Shown in pieces: positions 1 to 6,791 of a stretch of 11,207 nt of DNA. This DNA is from Promethearchaeota archaeon (GTDB lineage Archaea; Asgardarchaeota; Lokiarchaeia; Sigyniarchaeales; SOKP01). Made by a program: the position numbers and the translations under genes. Under the pieces are notes generated by a model that saw only the letters and a list, made by a program, of their open reading frames with translations, searched no databases and was not told where the DNA came from. Each line of letters starts with the position of its first letter. Position 1 is the first letter of the stretch. The DNA lies in assembly GCA_030605895.1 (NCBI GenBank), contig JAUWHL010000134.1, forward strand, positions 1 to 11,207, read 5' to 3'.

Positions 1-521
1 CGGAAGAGATCTTCAAGAAATTAAAGGAAAATTATATTGTTAAAATTGATAATTCTGATGAATCTGTTGGTAATAAATTCTATTATTGGGAATTAAAAGG
101 AGTCCCAATTAGGATTGAAATTGGTCCGAAAGATGTTGAGAAAGAGCAAGTCGTGATTGTTAAACGGTATGACGCTAAAAAATTTATTATAAAAGAAACT
201 GAGTTAGAGTTAAAAATTACTGAACTCGCTCAGGATTATACAAAAGAGATAAAAGAAAGATCATTAATTGATTTCGAATCTCAAGTAGAATGCGTTTATG
301 AAAAAGATGCCGCAATTGAAGCAATAAATAATGGTAAAATTGTATGCTGTGGATTTTGTTCGATTGATATGGATGCCTTTCCCTGTGCTGAAGTGGTTGA
401 AAAAGATATTGGGGGGTATGTTCGTGGAAAACGAGTTGATGAGGAAAAGCATGAATTTGCCACTTGTTTAATTTGTGGAAAACCTGCGGGATGCACTGTC
501 TATATTGCTAAAAGTTATTAA
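1..521 (+). CDS. proS: Prolyl-tRNA synthetase, archaeal/eukaryal type, C-terminal part (5' end outside window)
   Basis: Ligates proline to tRNA-Pro in the cytoplasm. The reading frame is open from base 3 to the TAA at 519-521, giving 172 visible residues; the catalytic domain and start lie upstream of the window, so the GTG at 153 is an internal valine, not the start. The first ~60 residues are the end of the anticodon-binding domain, including the family-typical segment GVPIRIEIGPKDVE. After a helical linker comes the C-terminal zinc module seen in archaeal and eukaryal ProRS: a CCGFC cluster, a later TCLICGKPAG element, and a terminal tyrosine in the ending IAKSY, a hallmark of this type. 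Nothing in the visible part looks degraded. A T-rich tract follows the stop. Identification is from family knowledge of the C-terminal motifs and is very secure. Confidence 0.96.
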   Translation, partial: EEIFKKLKENYIVKIDNSDESVGNKFYYWELKGVPIRIEIGPKDVEKEQVVIVKRYDAKKFIIKETELELKITELAQDYTKEIKERSLIDFESQVECVYEKDAAIEAINNGKIVCCGFCSIDMDAFPCAEVVEKDIGGYVRGKRVDEEKHEFATCLICGKPAGCTVYIAKSY

Positions 522-621
522 TTGTTTTATTTTAATATTAAAATCCTCAAATGGACTAATAAATAAATTTCAGTAGAAAATTGTTATAGTTTTCTTCATG
601 GTTTTTAAAGAAAATCGTTTA

Positions 622-629
622 CTATAAAT
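622..629 (+). promoter_or_regulatory. TATA-like box for the Nudix gene
   Basis: The octamer CTATAAAT ends 31 bases before the ATG at 660. With the usual archaeal box-to-start distance of about 24 bases, transcription would begin near 653, leaving a leader of only ~7 bases. This favours the ATG at 660 over the adjoining TTG at 657. Assigned by spacing and sequence only, in AT-rich DNA. Confidence 0.4.
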
Positions 630-659
630 AAATATTAATGATTTTAATCAAACAACTTG

Positions 660-1154
660 ATGAAATATTGTACTAGTTGCGGTATAGTTCTTGAATGGAA
701 AAAGGTTGAGCAAAAATATCGTCTATTCTGTCCCAAGTGCCACTGTATTTATTATGACCAATTGAAAGTGGGGGCAGGTGGGCTCATAGAACAAGATGAA
801 AAGCTGTTGTTACTACAACGAACTAATGACCCTTTCCGCGAATGTTGGAATCTACCAGCAGGGTATGCAGAAGTGGATGAAACTCCACTTCAAACGGCTA
901 TAAGAGAAGTTTATGAGGAAACTGGTTTACGAGTTAAGATTGAAAGGCTTGTAGATGTATACTTCTATAATGATGACCCTAGAGGTAATGGTATTCTTAT
1001 CATATACAAATGTAACCCTATTGGGGGTATTTTGACTGAATCTCTTGAAGGAATCAACCCAACTTTTTTCATAGCGAGACATATTCCAGAGAATTTAGCG
1101 GGTGGCGGTCACAATCAAGCAATACTCGCTTGGAAAGAGTTGAAATGCGGGTAA
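660..1154 (+). CDS. Zinc-ribbon Nudix hydrolase
   Basis: A 164-residue Nudix (MutT-fold) pyrophosphohydrolase, expected to split a nucleoside diphosphate linked to another moiety (NADH, ADP-ribose or similar) using Mg2+. Numbered from the ATG at 660, residues 4-27 form a four-cysteine zinc ribbon (C4, C7, C24, C27) and residues ~37-160 the Nudix domain. The Nudix box runs from G68 to L90 and fits GX5EX7REUXEEXGU exactly, with R82, E83, E86 and E87 in place. The preceding WNLPAG is also typical. The ribbon-plus-Nudix layout recalls NADH pyrophosphatase NudC, but the N-terminal domain of NudC is missing, so the substrate cannot be named; small archaeal and bacterial proteins with this layout are common. 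A TTG immediately before the ATG is an alternative start adding one residue. It converges with the transporter, 54 bases apart. Confidence 0.93.
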   Translation: MKYCTSCGIVLEWKKVEQKYRLFCPKCHCIYYDQLKVGAGGLIEQDEKLLLLQRTNDPFRECWNLPAGYAEVDETPLQTAIREVYEETGLRVKIERLVDVYFYNDDPRGNGILIIYKCNPIGGILTESLEGINPTFFIARHIPENLAGGGHNQAILAWKELKCG

Positions 1155-1208
1155 ATATATTTGTTCTAAATTTAGTTCATATCTAAAAGCTGTTAGATAA
1201 GATTCCTT

Positions 1209-2639
1209 TTATTTTTCACTACTTTGGTTTAAATAATATTCTAATTTTTTATCATGAAGTAGTTCAAGTCTTTTTTTCATTTCTTTATACTCTTTTGTAG
1301 ACCCATCTATTGGGAATTTTAACAGAACTATTATTCCTATAATCCAAAATATTGCAGGAATTAACCCAATATTTAATTTTATACCAAATTTAGCGAACTC
1401 TGTTTGAATAACCCCTTCTTGATTATAACCTGTTAGAACCAATATTAATCCTGCAAAAGCAGCTGCTATTGATTGAGCAGGTTTTGTAAATAAACTAGTG
1501 GAACCAAAATAGGCACCTTCTCTTCGAAGATTCGTTTCAAGTTCATCTTCATCAATAAGATCCATTATTAAAATTGGAACGAGAAGCATTACACCAGCAT
1601 ACCCTATCCCTATTAAAAATAAAAGTATATTCGAAGCAATAAAATCTGAAATGAATGTGAGTAATATTAGTCCTCCTATTGGTACAAATGAGAGGTATAT
1701 TATTGCCTTTTTACCACCATATTTTTTATTAAATAACATACCGATTGGATATCCTATCAAACTTGCAAGTATGAAAACAAATATAGGTAATGATGAAAGA
1801 ATATTATCTCCTGAGACATTTAATACATCTTGTACAAAAAAACTTACTTGAGAATAAATTGCGGAGCTAACGTATACTACCATAAACGTGAAAATCGTAT
1901 ATATGATAAAACCCCTCTTTTTAAGAGTGTATTTTATTGATTCAAAAAATTTAATTTTTTCTGTTTCTGAATACATAAACTCCTTTTTTTCTTTAATCCA
2001 AAAAGACATAACTGCTAAGCAAATTAATCCAATAATTGTAAATATGATAACTAAAAATTGGAATATTTGAAGATTTTGAGAATATGGTTCTTCATTTATA
2101 ATTAGGAAGAAGGGAAGAACAAATGTTATAACTTGCCCTAAAAGTGTGCCAATTGCCCAAAAAAATCCTGTATGTGCTCTTTCCTCTGAAAGAATTGATA
2201 ATTCTGTCACTAATGCTTGTTGCATTATTCCGATTATAGTATAAAACGTATCATAAAATAGAAGCGTAAATAATAACCAAAAAAAGTAGATCCATTGAGA
2301 GCTCATTAATGCTGGATCTAGATTTGGAGGGAAAAATAAGAGTAAATATGCGATGGAAATCGCGGGTGTAGCAACCATAAGCCATGGTATTCTCCTTCCC
2401 AATTTAGTTCTAGTACGGTCTCCAAAATACCCAATTAAAGGATCATTTATTGCATTCCATACTATATATAAAATCCATGCTAATCCCCATAACATTGGAT
2501 TCAACCTAATAACTTTAATATAAAAGTTCATTAACCATGCCGCAAACATCCCAGCACTTAGGTTAAATCCAATACCACCAATTGCAAATTTTGCCTTTGT
2601 CGAAAGTTTAATTTTAAATTTATTTTCCAGTGAAACCAT
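1209..2639 (-). CDS. GPH-family (MelB-like) sugar:cation symporter, MFS superfamily
   Basis: A 476-residue polytopic membrane protein with about twelve hydrophobic segments, the normal length and topology for the glycoside-pentoside-hexuronide:cation symporters. Diagnostic features are NDPLIGYFGDRTRTKLGRR at residues 65-83 (helix II and the first cytoplasmic loop) and DEDELETNLRREGAYFG in the second half (~333-349), both characteristic of MelB relatives. It should import a sugar or glycoside with H+ or Na+; the substrate cannot be read from the sequence. In MelB, helix II carries DxxxD (Asp55, Asn58, Asp59); here the matching residues are N62, N65 and D66, so the first acidic residue is replaced by Asn. 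The C-terminus is a basic, charged cytoplasmic tail. The ATG at 2639 is preceded by a TATA-like GATTATAG (2672-2679, minus strand), implying a leader of about 8 bases. Some GPH paralogues are not sugar carriers, so the substrate class is less certain than the family. Confidence 0.92.
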   Translation of the reverse strand: MVSLENKFKIKLSTKAKFAIGGIGFNLSAGMFAAWLMNFYIKVIRLNPMLWGLAWILYIVWNAINDPLIGYFGDRTRTKLGRRIPWLMVATPAISIAYLLLFFPPNLDPALMSSQWIYFFWLLFTLLFYDTFYTIIGIMQQALVTELSILSEERAHTGFFWAIGTLLGQVITFVLPFFLIINEEPYSQNLQIFQFLVIIFTIIGLICLAVMSFWIKEKKEFMYSETEKIKFFESIKYTLKKRGFIIYTIFTFMVVYVSSAIYSQVSFFVQDVLNVSGDNILSSLPIFVFILASLIGYPIGMLFNKKYGGKKAIIYLSFVPIGGLILLTFISDFIASNILLFLIGIGYAGVMLLVPILIMDLIDEDELETNLRREGAYFGSTSLFTKPAQSIAAAFAGLILVLTGYNQEGVIQTEFAKFGIKLNIGLIPAIFWIIGIIVLLKFPIDGSTKEYKEMKKRLELLHDKKLEYYLNQSSEK

Positions 2640-2790
2640 TTTTTCATCAATAGAATAGAATTATGTAGTAACTATAATCCTTATATTTTTATTGGAAATT
2701 TAATAGTAAATTAAAAGATTTGTAAAAAATGAGATATTTATCATTCTAAAAAAATTTGTTTATTATTTAAGCCTTTTAGATTATTACAGC

Positions 2791-2798
2791 TTATATTA
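2791..2798 (+). promoter_or_regulatory. TATA-like box for the 58-residue winged-helix gene
   Basis: TTATATTA ends 27 bases before the ATG at 2825, so a start site 24 bases downstream would fall within about three bases of the initiation codon. The 185-base gap 2640-2824 otherwise holds AT-rich DNA with no convincing ORF and serves as the divergent promoter region for this gene and the transporter. Confidence 0.4.
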
Positions 2799-2824
2799 AA
2801 TTCAATCAAAGACTAGAAATTAAT

Positions 2825-3001
2825 ATGGTAACTAAAGATAAAGTTTTAAACGTTTTTAAAAGTACTTCCAAACCTTTACGTCCAGGTGAAATTGCTGAAC
2901 AAACAGGTGTTGAATCTAAGGAAGTATCTAAAATCATAAAAGAATTACGTGAGGAGGGAAAAGTCTATTCCCCTAAGCGTTGTTATTACGCGTTAAAATA
3001 G
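2825..3001 (+). CDS. Small winged helix-turn-helix DNA-binding protein
   Basis: A 58-residue protein from ATG 2825 to TAG 2999-3001. Nearly all of it is one winged-helix fold: helix 1 (residues ~3-13), the LRPGEIAEQTGV turn with recognition helix SKEVSKIIKELREEG (~31-45), and a short wing ending SPKRCYYALK. It resembles short archaeal MarR/ArsR-like regulators in which the SPKRCYY wing is strongly conserved, so it is a genuine gene despite its size. It presumably binds DNA as a dimer; there is no ligand domain, and only one cysteine (C53), so no metal site is evident. Its target is unknown. Neighbours are a divergent transporter and a convergent zinc-ribbon gene, neither of which proves a regulatory link. 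Helix boundaries are estimated by eye. Confidence 0.85.
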   Translation: MVTKDKVLNVFKSTSKPLRPGEIAEQTGVESKEVSKIIKELREEGKVYSPKRCYYALK

Positions 3002-3011
3002 GCGCAAAAAA

Positions 3012-3029
3012 TCATTTTATTTTAATTTT
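3012..3029 (+). terminator. T-rich tract after the winged-helix gene
   Basis: TCATTTTATTTTAATTTT begins 10 bases after the TAG and lacks an obvious stem. Archaeal RNA polymerase stops at such T-rich stretches without needing a hairpin. The 102-base gap between the two convergent small genes (3002-3103) contains no other feature I can support. Confidence 0.3.
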
Positions 3030-3103
3030 AACCTCTTACTAGATATTATGAAATCTCTCTATACGTTACTATTATTTTTAAAAAAAAGGAAAATATGATG
3101 ACT

Positions 3104-3268
3104 TCAATGAGTATAATTAAGTGGTGTAATTTTTTTTTCCTGTTCTTTTATAAATTTAGTTTCAGTATTAATATATCCGCAATTCATACATTTTACTGTT
3201 TTTGGTGGAAAGTAATTTAAGACTTTAGGTATTTTCATTGAAGCACAATTAGGACAATAATAATACAT
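3104..3268 (-). CDS. Small zinc-ribbon protein of unknown function
   Basis: A 54-residue protein from ATG at 3268 to TGA at 3104-3106. It opens MYYYCPNCAS and continues to VKCMNCGYINTE, so CPNC (C5, C8) and CMNC (C27, C30) form a classic two-knuckle zinc ribbon with an 18-residue spacer. The tail is short, lysine-rich and probably disordered. Such mini-ribbons in archaea can bind nucleic acids or partner proteins, but no specific role can be assigned. The coding case rests on the spacing of the four cysteines, the ATG placed 11 bases before the first CxxC codon, and a position in the gap between flanking genes. It converges with the winged-helix gene and diverges from the metallo-hydrolase gene, with 90 bases between the start codons. 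Confidence 0.72.
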   Translation of the reverse strand: MYYYCPNCASMKIPKVLNYFPPKTVKCMNCGYINTETKFIKEQEKKITPLNYTH

Positions 3269-3358
3269 TTTCTAAAACCCTTTGATTTAATTTACTATTA
3301 TCTTAATTTAATGTTTTTAAAAATCATTAAAAAGTACTATAATTTATTTTAGATTGTA

Positions 3359-4261
3359 ATGATTGATTTTGTACAACCAATTTCTGATGAGTTTAAGAAA
3401 ATTAATTTCATAAAAGGAGCTAGAGAAGGTAAATATCCTTATTCACACTCTTTACTTATAGAAGATTTTTTAATAGACACTGGGATTTCTAGTAGACTTT
3501 TAAGAAAGCTTAAGAGACTTTATCCTATAAATAACGTATTGCTTTCTCATTGGCATGAAGATCATACTTCAGGTAATAGATTATTACCTAATGCTAAATT
3601 TTTTATTCATGCAAAAGATAAATTCTTGATAGAAAATGTACATAAATTTAATGAATTTTATGGAATTTGTAATTCTCCAGCAGAAGAAGAATTTGAATGG
3701 TTATTGGAGAGTTTAAAGTTAACTAATACAAAAATAGAAAGAGTTCTTGAAGACCAAGAGATCATCTATGTTGGAGATGATTATCAAATACAAATTATAC
3801 ATACACCCGGACACACAGCTGGACATTGCACGTTCTTAGAACTTAATACTAAGGTTGCATTTTTAGCGGATATTGATTTAACTAAATTTGTATTTTATGC
3901 TGGAACTGATTCAAATCTAATTCAATTCGAAGAATCAATTGAAAAGTTAAAGAAAGTTGATATAGAAATTGCTGTTACTGGACATAAAGGCCTAATTAAG
4001 GGAGAGAAGAAGATAAAAGAAGAATTAAATGACTACAAATCAATCATACATAAAAGAGATGATAGGATTTTGTCATATCTATCCGAATCTAAGCCTATTT
4101 TCTTAGAAGATTTTAAAGGTAAAAATCTAATTTATAAGTACTACAGTGAATTCAAGCAGTATGAGATTCTTGCAGAATTGATAATGATTCAAAAACATTT
4201 TGATAAATTTCTTGAAATTGGTTTAATCAGGTCAAATAATAATGGCTATATACTGAATTAA
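3359..4261 (+). CDS. Metallo-beta-lactamase-fold hydrolase with C-terminal winged-helix-like region
   Basis: A 300-residue MBL-fold protein, presumably a cytoplasmic hydrolase with two Zn2+ (or Fe/Mn) ions. The metal motif HWHEDH spans residues 64-69 (H64, H66, D68, H69), the next ligand is H152 in TPGHTAGH, the bridging acid is D171 in FLADIDL, and H209 in TGHKG completes the site. All ligands are present, so the enzyme should be active. The last ~75 residues (RILSYL through KHFDKFLEIGLI) look like the small helical/winged domain that follows the MBL domain in LACTB2-type proteins. Candidate activities in this branch include hydroxyacylglutathione-like thioester hydrolysis and RNA cleavage; the sequence does not decide. 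The enoyl-CoA hydratase homologue lies 147 bases downstream on the same strand, which permits but does not show a link to acyl-CoA thioester metabolism. Confidence 0.9.
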   Translation: MIDFVQPISDEFKKINFIKGAREGKYPYSHSLLIEDFLIDTGISSRLLRKLKRLYPINNVLLSHWHEDHTSGNRLLPNAKFFIHAKDKFLIENVHKFNEFYGICNSPAEEEFEWLLESLKLTNTKIERVLEDQEIIYVGDDYQIQIIHTPGHTAGHCTFLELNTKVAFLADIDLTKFVFYAGTDSNLIQFEESIEKLKKVDIEIAVTGHKGLIKGEKKIKEELNDYKSIIHKRDDRILSYLSESKPIFLEDFKGKNLIYKYYSEFKQYEILAELIMIQKHFDKFLEIGLIRSNNNGYILN

Positions 4262-4262
4262 T

Positions 4263-4283
4263 AAGATTTTAAAAAAAAATCTT
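4263..4283 (+). repeat. Hairpin-forming inverted repeat just after the MBL gene
   Basis: AAGATTTT, then five A, then AAAATCTT: a perfect 8-bp stem with a 5-base loop, starting two bases after the stop codon. It may mark the transcript end or protect the 3' end. No long U run follows the stem on the plus strand, so it is not a textbook intrinsic terminator. Such AT-only stems also occur by chance in DNA this AT-rich. Confidence 0.35.
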
Positions 4284-4368
4284 GAACATAAGAGAAATTA
4301 CATTCTTTAAAAAAAAAAATAGGTTTTTAAAAATTATACAATAAAATTTTTATTCTGATATATATTGA

Positions 4369-4391
4369 ACAAATCAAATTTGTCTATAAAT
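4369..4391 (+). promoter_or_regulatory. Inverted repeat abutting a TATA-like box before the enoyl-CoA hydratase homologue
   Basis: ACAAAT-CAA-ATTTGT (4369-4383) is a perfect 6-bp inverted repeat directly followed by CTATAAAT (4384-4391). A dyad at the TFB-recognition side of a TATA box is where an archaeal regulator could help or block initiation. The octamer is only 17 bases from the GTG at 4409, closer than the usual ~24, so an upstream box GATATATAT (about 4357-4365) may be the real one. Weak evidence. Confidence 0.25.
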
Positions 4392-4408
4392 TGATTTTAA
4401 TAAATTAG

Positions 4409-5191
4409 GTGGAAGATAATTTGGATGATATAGTATTATATGAAAAAGAAGGAGATATTGGAAAAATAACATTAAATAAACCAGAACAACGGAATACGAT
4501 TACCTTTCAAGTTCTTAAGAAATTAATTAAGGCTTACAAGCTTAGCGCTAAAAATGAGGATATTTGTGTTATTTATAGTGCTAATGGAAAACATTTTACA
4601 GTTGGAGCTGATTTGAAATATGGATATGCTTTATTATCTGATAAATCGAGATTGGATGAAGCTATAGAATTTTTAGAATCTTGGCAGATATTAACAAGAA
4701 CAATGCTAGCGCATCCAGGCATTATTATTGCGGGATTACATGGTTGGGTTATAGGAGGTGGATTTGAACATACATTAGCTTGCGATTTAAGAATTGCTGC
4801 GACAAATACAAGAATAATGATGCCTGAAGTTGGTGTTGGGCTTTTCTTTTCTAATGCATCTACAAAATTGTTACCTAGAATAATCGGAATAGCTCGAGCA
4901 AAAGAATTAATGATTTTAGGGAATGAAATATCTGCTGAAGAGGCATTAAGAATAGGTTTAGTTAATAGAGTTTGCAAACCAGAAGGTCTTAGAAGAATTC
5001 TCAAAAAAACAGCTAATATGATTGTATCTAGGGATCATTTAGCCCTTAAATACACAAAAGCATTTATAAACGAAAATCAAGATTTAAGCATAGAATCTGT
5101 TTTAGCTCGAGAATCGATTGCGATGATAACGATGGGACAATCTGAAGAGTTGAAAAAAAGGTTGAAAAGATTTGTAGAAGAAAGGCATTGA
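4409..5191 (+). CDS. Enoyl-CoA hydratase/isomerase (crotonase) superfamily protein
   Basis: A 260-residue crotonase-fold protein acting on a CoA thioester. The oxyanion-hole segments are present: VGADLK (residues 65-70) and the GGG at 116-118. Both catalytic glutamates of enoyl-CoA hydratase have counterparts, E120 in GGGFE and E140 in MPEVGVG. Water addition to a 2-enoyl-CoA is therefore plausible, though crotonase relatives also isomerise, decarboxylate or cleave. The loop after E140 reads GLFFSNASTKLLPR rather than the usual PGxGGTQRLPR, hinting at a different acyl group. The start is the GTG at 4409; an in-frame TTG at 4421 is the alternative, and no ATG is available near the N-terminus. 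No other beta-oxidation gene is in the window, so the pathway is unknown. Confidence 0.9.
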   Translation: MEDNLDDIVLYEKEGDIGKITLNKPEQRNTITFQVLKKLIKAYKLSAKNEDICVIYSANGKHFTVGADLKYGYALLSDKSRLDEAIEFLESWQILTRTMLAHPGIIIAGLHGWVIGGGFEHTLACDLRIAATNTRIMMPEVGVGLFFSNASTKLLPRIIGIARAKELMILGNEISAEEALRIGLVNRVCKPEGLRRILKKTANMIVSRDHLALKYTKAFINENQDLSIESVLARESIAMITMGQSEELKKRLKRFVEERH

Positions 5192-5264
5192 TATTTAGTA
5201 TCTATTATTTAATTTTTCTAAATGTTTGGTTAGATTTTTATTCGAAATGAAATTTTATAAAATC

Positions 5265-5272
5265 TTTTTATA
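5265..5272 (+). promoter_or_regulatory. TATA-like box for the PLP enzyme gene
   Basis: TTTTTATA ends 21 bases before the ATG at 5293, so initiation would fall at or within three bases of the start codon: a leaderless message. No Shine-Dalgarno-like sequence stands before this ATG, which agrees. Confidence 0.42.
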
Positions 5273-5292
5273 CATTCTATATTTTAGTTTGT

Positions 5293-6588
5293 ATGAAACA
5301 AGAAGAGCCAATCCTATTTCAGAAGTATCCTAATTTAAGGAATAGGGTTCCTTGGATACCTTTACTTACAAATGTGCCAACACCTATTGAAAGACTTACA
5401 GAATTAGAAAAAGAGTTTAAACTAGATGGTGGGGAAATATATATTAAAAGAGATGATAAAAATCATCCTATTTATGGAGGGAATAAACTCAGAAAATTTG
5501 AATTTATATTTGGAAAAGTGTTAAAAAAGAAGAAAAAAGGAGTTGTAACAAATGGAGGTATAGGAACAAATCATGGATTAGCATGTGCTATCATTTGTCA
5601 TGAATTAAATCCACCCTTAAAATGCCATCTTTATCTTTTTCATCAACAATTAACTTGGCATGTACAACGCTTGTTATTACTATTTGATTATTTTGGCGTG
5701 AAACTTCATCTAGGGAAGGGAATGATTGGTACATTTGTCAAATTCTTATTTTTCAAACTACTACATCCAAAATATTTTTTGATGTTCCCAGGAGGGTCTC
5801 CATTGTTCGGAATAGGAACTTCTCTTGGGACAATTGGATTCGTAAATGCGGCATTTGAGTTAAAAAACCAAATTGATCAAACTATTATTCGTGAACCAGA
5901 TACAATTTTTGTAGCGGGAGGAACGGTGGGAACGGCAGCGGGACTTGTAGCAGGTTGTAAGCTATTAGGCTTAAAATTAAAAGTTCATATTGTAGCAGTT
6001 AGTACAAGTCTAACCTCGAATCCATCAGCAGTGAAAAGGAATGCTAATAAAGCTATTAAATACTTGAGGAAGAAAGACAAATCAATTCCAAACATAAAAA
6101 TAAACGAAGAAGATTTTGTTTTTATTACTGGTTATTTAGGATCTGGTTATGGAATTAAAACTTCAAGAGGTCAAAATGCTGTTGATAAAGTATTTGAATT
6201 AGAAGGATGTAAAAGAGATTTTAAACTTGAAACTACTTATACAGGAAAAGCAATGGCTGCAATGTTTGATTATTTAAAACAAGAAGAGAATAAAAATAAG
6301 ACCATTCTATTTTGGAATACTTATAATTCTAATGATTTGGACAAATATCTTAAGGAAACTAATTTTCAATATAAAAAGCTACCAAGAAAATTTCATAAAT
6401 TCTACGAGGAAAGTAAATTTCAATGCTGGCAAATTACAAATTGCCCAGAAGATATAAAAAAAAGTTGTCCTGCTTATTTAAACCATGAATATAGATTCTG
6501 GAAAATTACAGATTGTTTGCTTGATGAACAAAAGCAAAGGAAAGCCTTGGAAGTATTAAAAAGTGTGATAAAATTAGAAGATGCTTAA
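5293..6588 (+). CDS. PLP-dependent enzyme, D-cysteine desulfhydrase/ACC deaminase group, with C-terminal Cys-Trp tail
   Basis: A 431-residue fold-type II PLP enzyme. K65 in YGGNKLRK is the expected Schiff-base lysine; GGIGTNHG (88-95) occupies the place of the GGxQSNxxR substrate loop; FVAGGTVGTAAGL (206-218) is the glycine-rich phosphate loop; and TYTGKAMAA (315-323) plus ILFWNTYNS (338-346) match the C-terminal active-site strands of the ACC deaminase/D-cysteine desulfhydrase family. Likely reactions are release of ammonia and a keto acid from a small amino acid, with H2S if the substrate is D-cysteine. The serine of the canonical loop is T92 here. The family is usually about 330-340 residues; the excess is a short N-terminal extension, a hydrophobic insert (~135-165) and a tail from ~370. 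The tail contains QCWQITNCPED and RFWKITDCLLD, a 24-residue-spaced direct repeat, with SCPAY between; cysteines are C378, C384, C392 and C408. The tail is rare in this family as far as I know. It seems transcribed alone. Confidence 0.88.
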   Translation: MKQEEPILFQKYPNLRNRVPWIPLLTNVPTPIERLTELEKEFKLDGGEIYIKRDDKNHPIYGGNKLRKFEFIFGKVLKKKKKGVVTNGGIGTNHGLACAIICHELNPPLKCHLYLFHQQLTWHVQRLLLLFDYFGVKLHLGKGMIGTFVKFLFFKLLHPKYFLMFPGGSPLFGIGTSLGTIGFVNAAFELKNQIDQTIIREPDTIFVAGGTVGTAAGLVAGCKLLGLKLKVHIVAVSTSLTSNPSAVKRNANKAIKYLRKKDKSIPNIKINEEDFVFITGYLGSGYGIKTSRGQNAVDKVFELEGCKRDFKLETTYTGKAMAAMFDYLKQEENKNKTILFWNTYNSNDLDKYLKETNFQYKKLPRKFHKFYEESKFQCWQITNCPEDIKKSCPAYLNHEYRFWKITDCLLDEQKQRKALEVLKSVIKLEDA

Positions 6589-6594
6589 GATTTT

Positions 6595-6783
6595 TTAAAT
6601 TAATTTTATCCGTTGTAGTAAACCAGTTATTAAAATCGGTAATACAGTTGTAGTATCACACCATACATTAACATATGTCAGTATATCATTAACATTTTTT
6701 ACGTTTTTAGCATTAAAGGGGATTCCTTTTTTTAAAAAAAATTTCTTTTCGAGATTGGGACATTTAGTTAATAATGCGTTATT
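6595..6783 (-). pseudogene. Start-less coding remnant, C-terminal fragment of an unidentified protein
   Basis: A minus-strand frame runs open for 62 codons from 6783, just after a stop, to the TAA at 6595-6597, and contains no ATG, GTG or TTG. Its translation is protein-like: it includes KKGIPFNAKNVKNVNDIL and then YVNVWCDTTTVLPILITG. The last ~20 residues weakly recall the C-terminus of deoxyhypusine synthase-type proteins (CDATxALPL pattern, from memory), but the part before it does not show that family's SWGK motif. An ATG in another frame at 6761-6763 (MSQSRKEIFFKK) would join this frame if one A were removed from the A-run in the minus strand (plus-strand T-run 6727-6733), giving a ~55-residue protein. 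So this is either a truncated gene, a small gene broken by a homopolymer indel, or a sequence error. The rest of the 234-base gap 6589-6822 holds the pdaD promoter. Confidence 0.42.
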
Positions 6784-6791
6784 TTAAATAA

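Noticed and set aside
529..544. Perfect 16-base palindrome ATTTTAATATTAAAAT after proS
   Set aside because: Composed only of A and T in very AT-rich DNA, with no second copy noticed; chance is a sufficient explanation, although it could contribute to 3' end formation.
4573..5004. A 143-codon open frame on the minus strand inside the crotonase gene
   Set aside because: It lies fully antisense to a well-supported gene with intact motifs, and its translation shows no recognisable domain; a shadow frame.
3359..5191. MBL hydrolase and crotonase homologue as a dedicated acyl-CoA operon
   Set aside because: They are on the same strand, but the 147-base gap holds a hairpin and separate promoter-like elements, so co-transcription is not supported.
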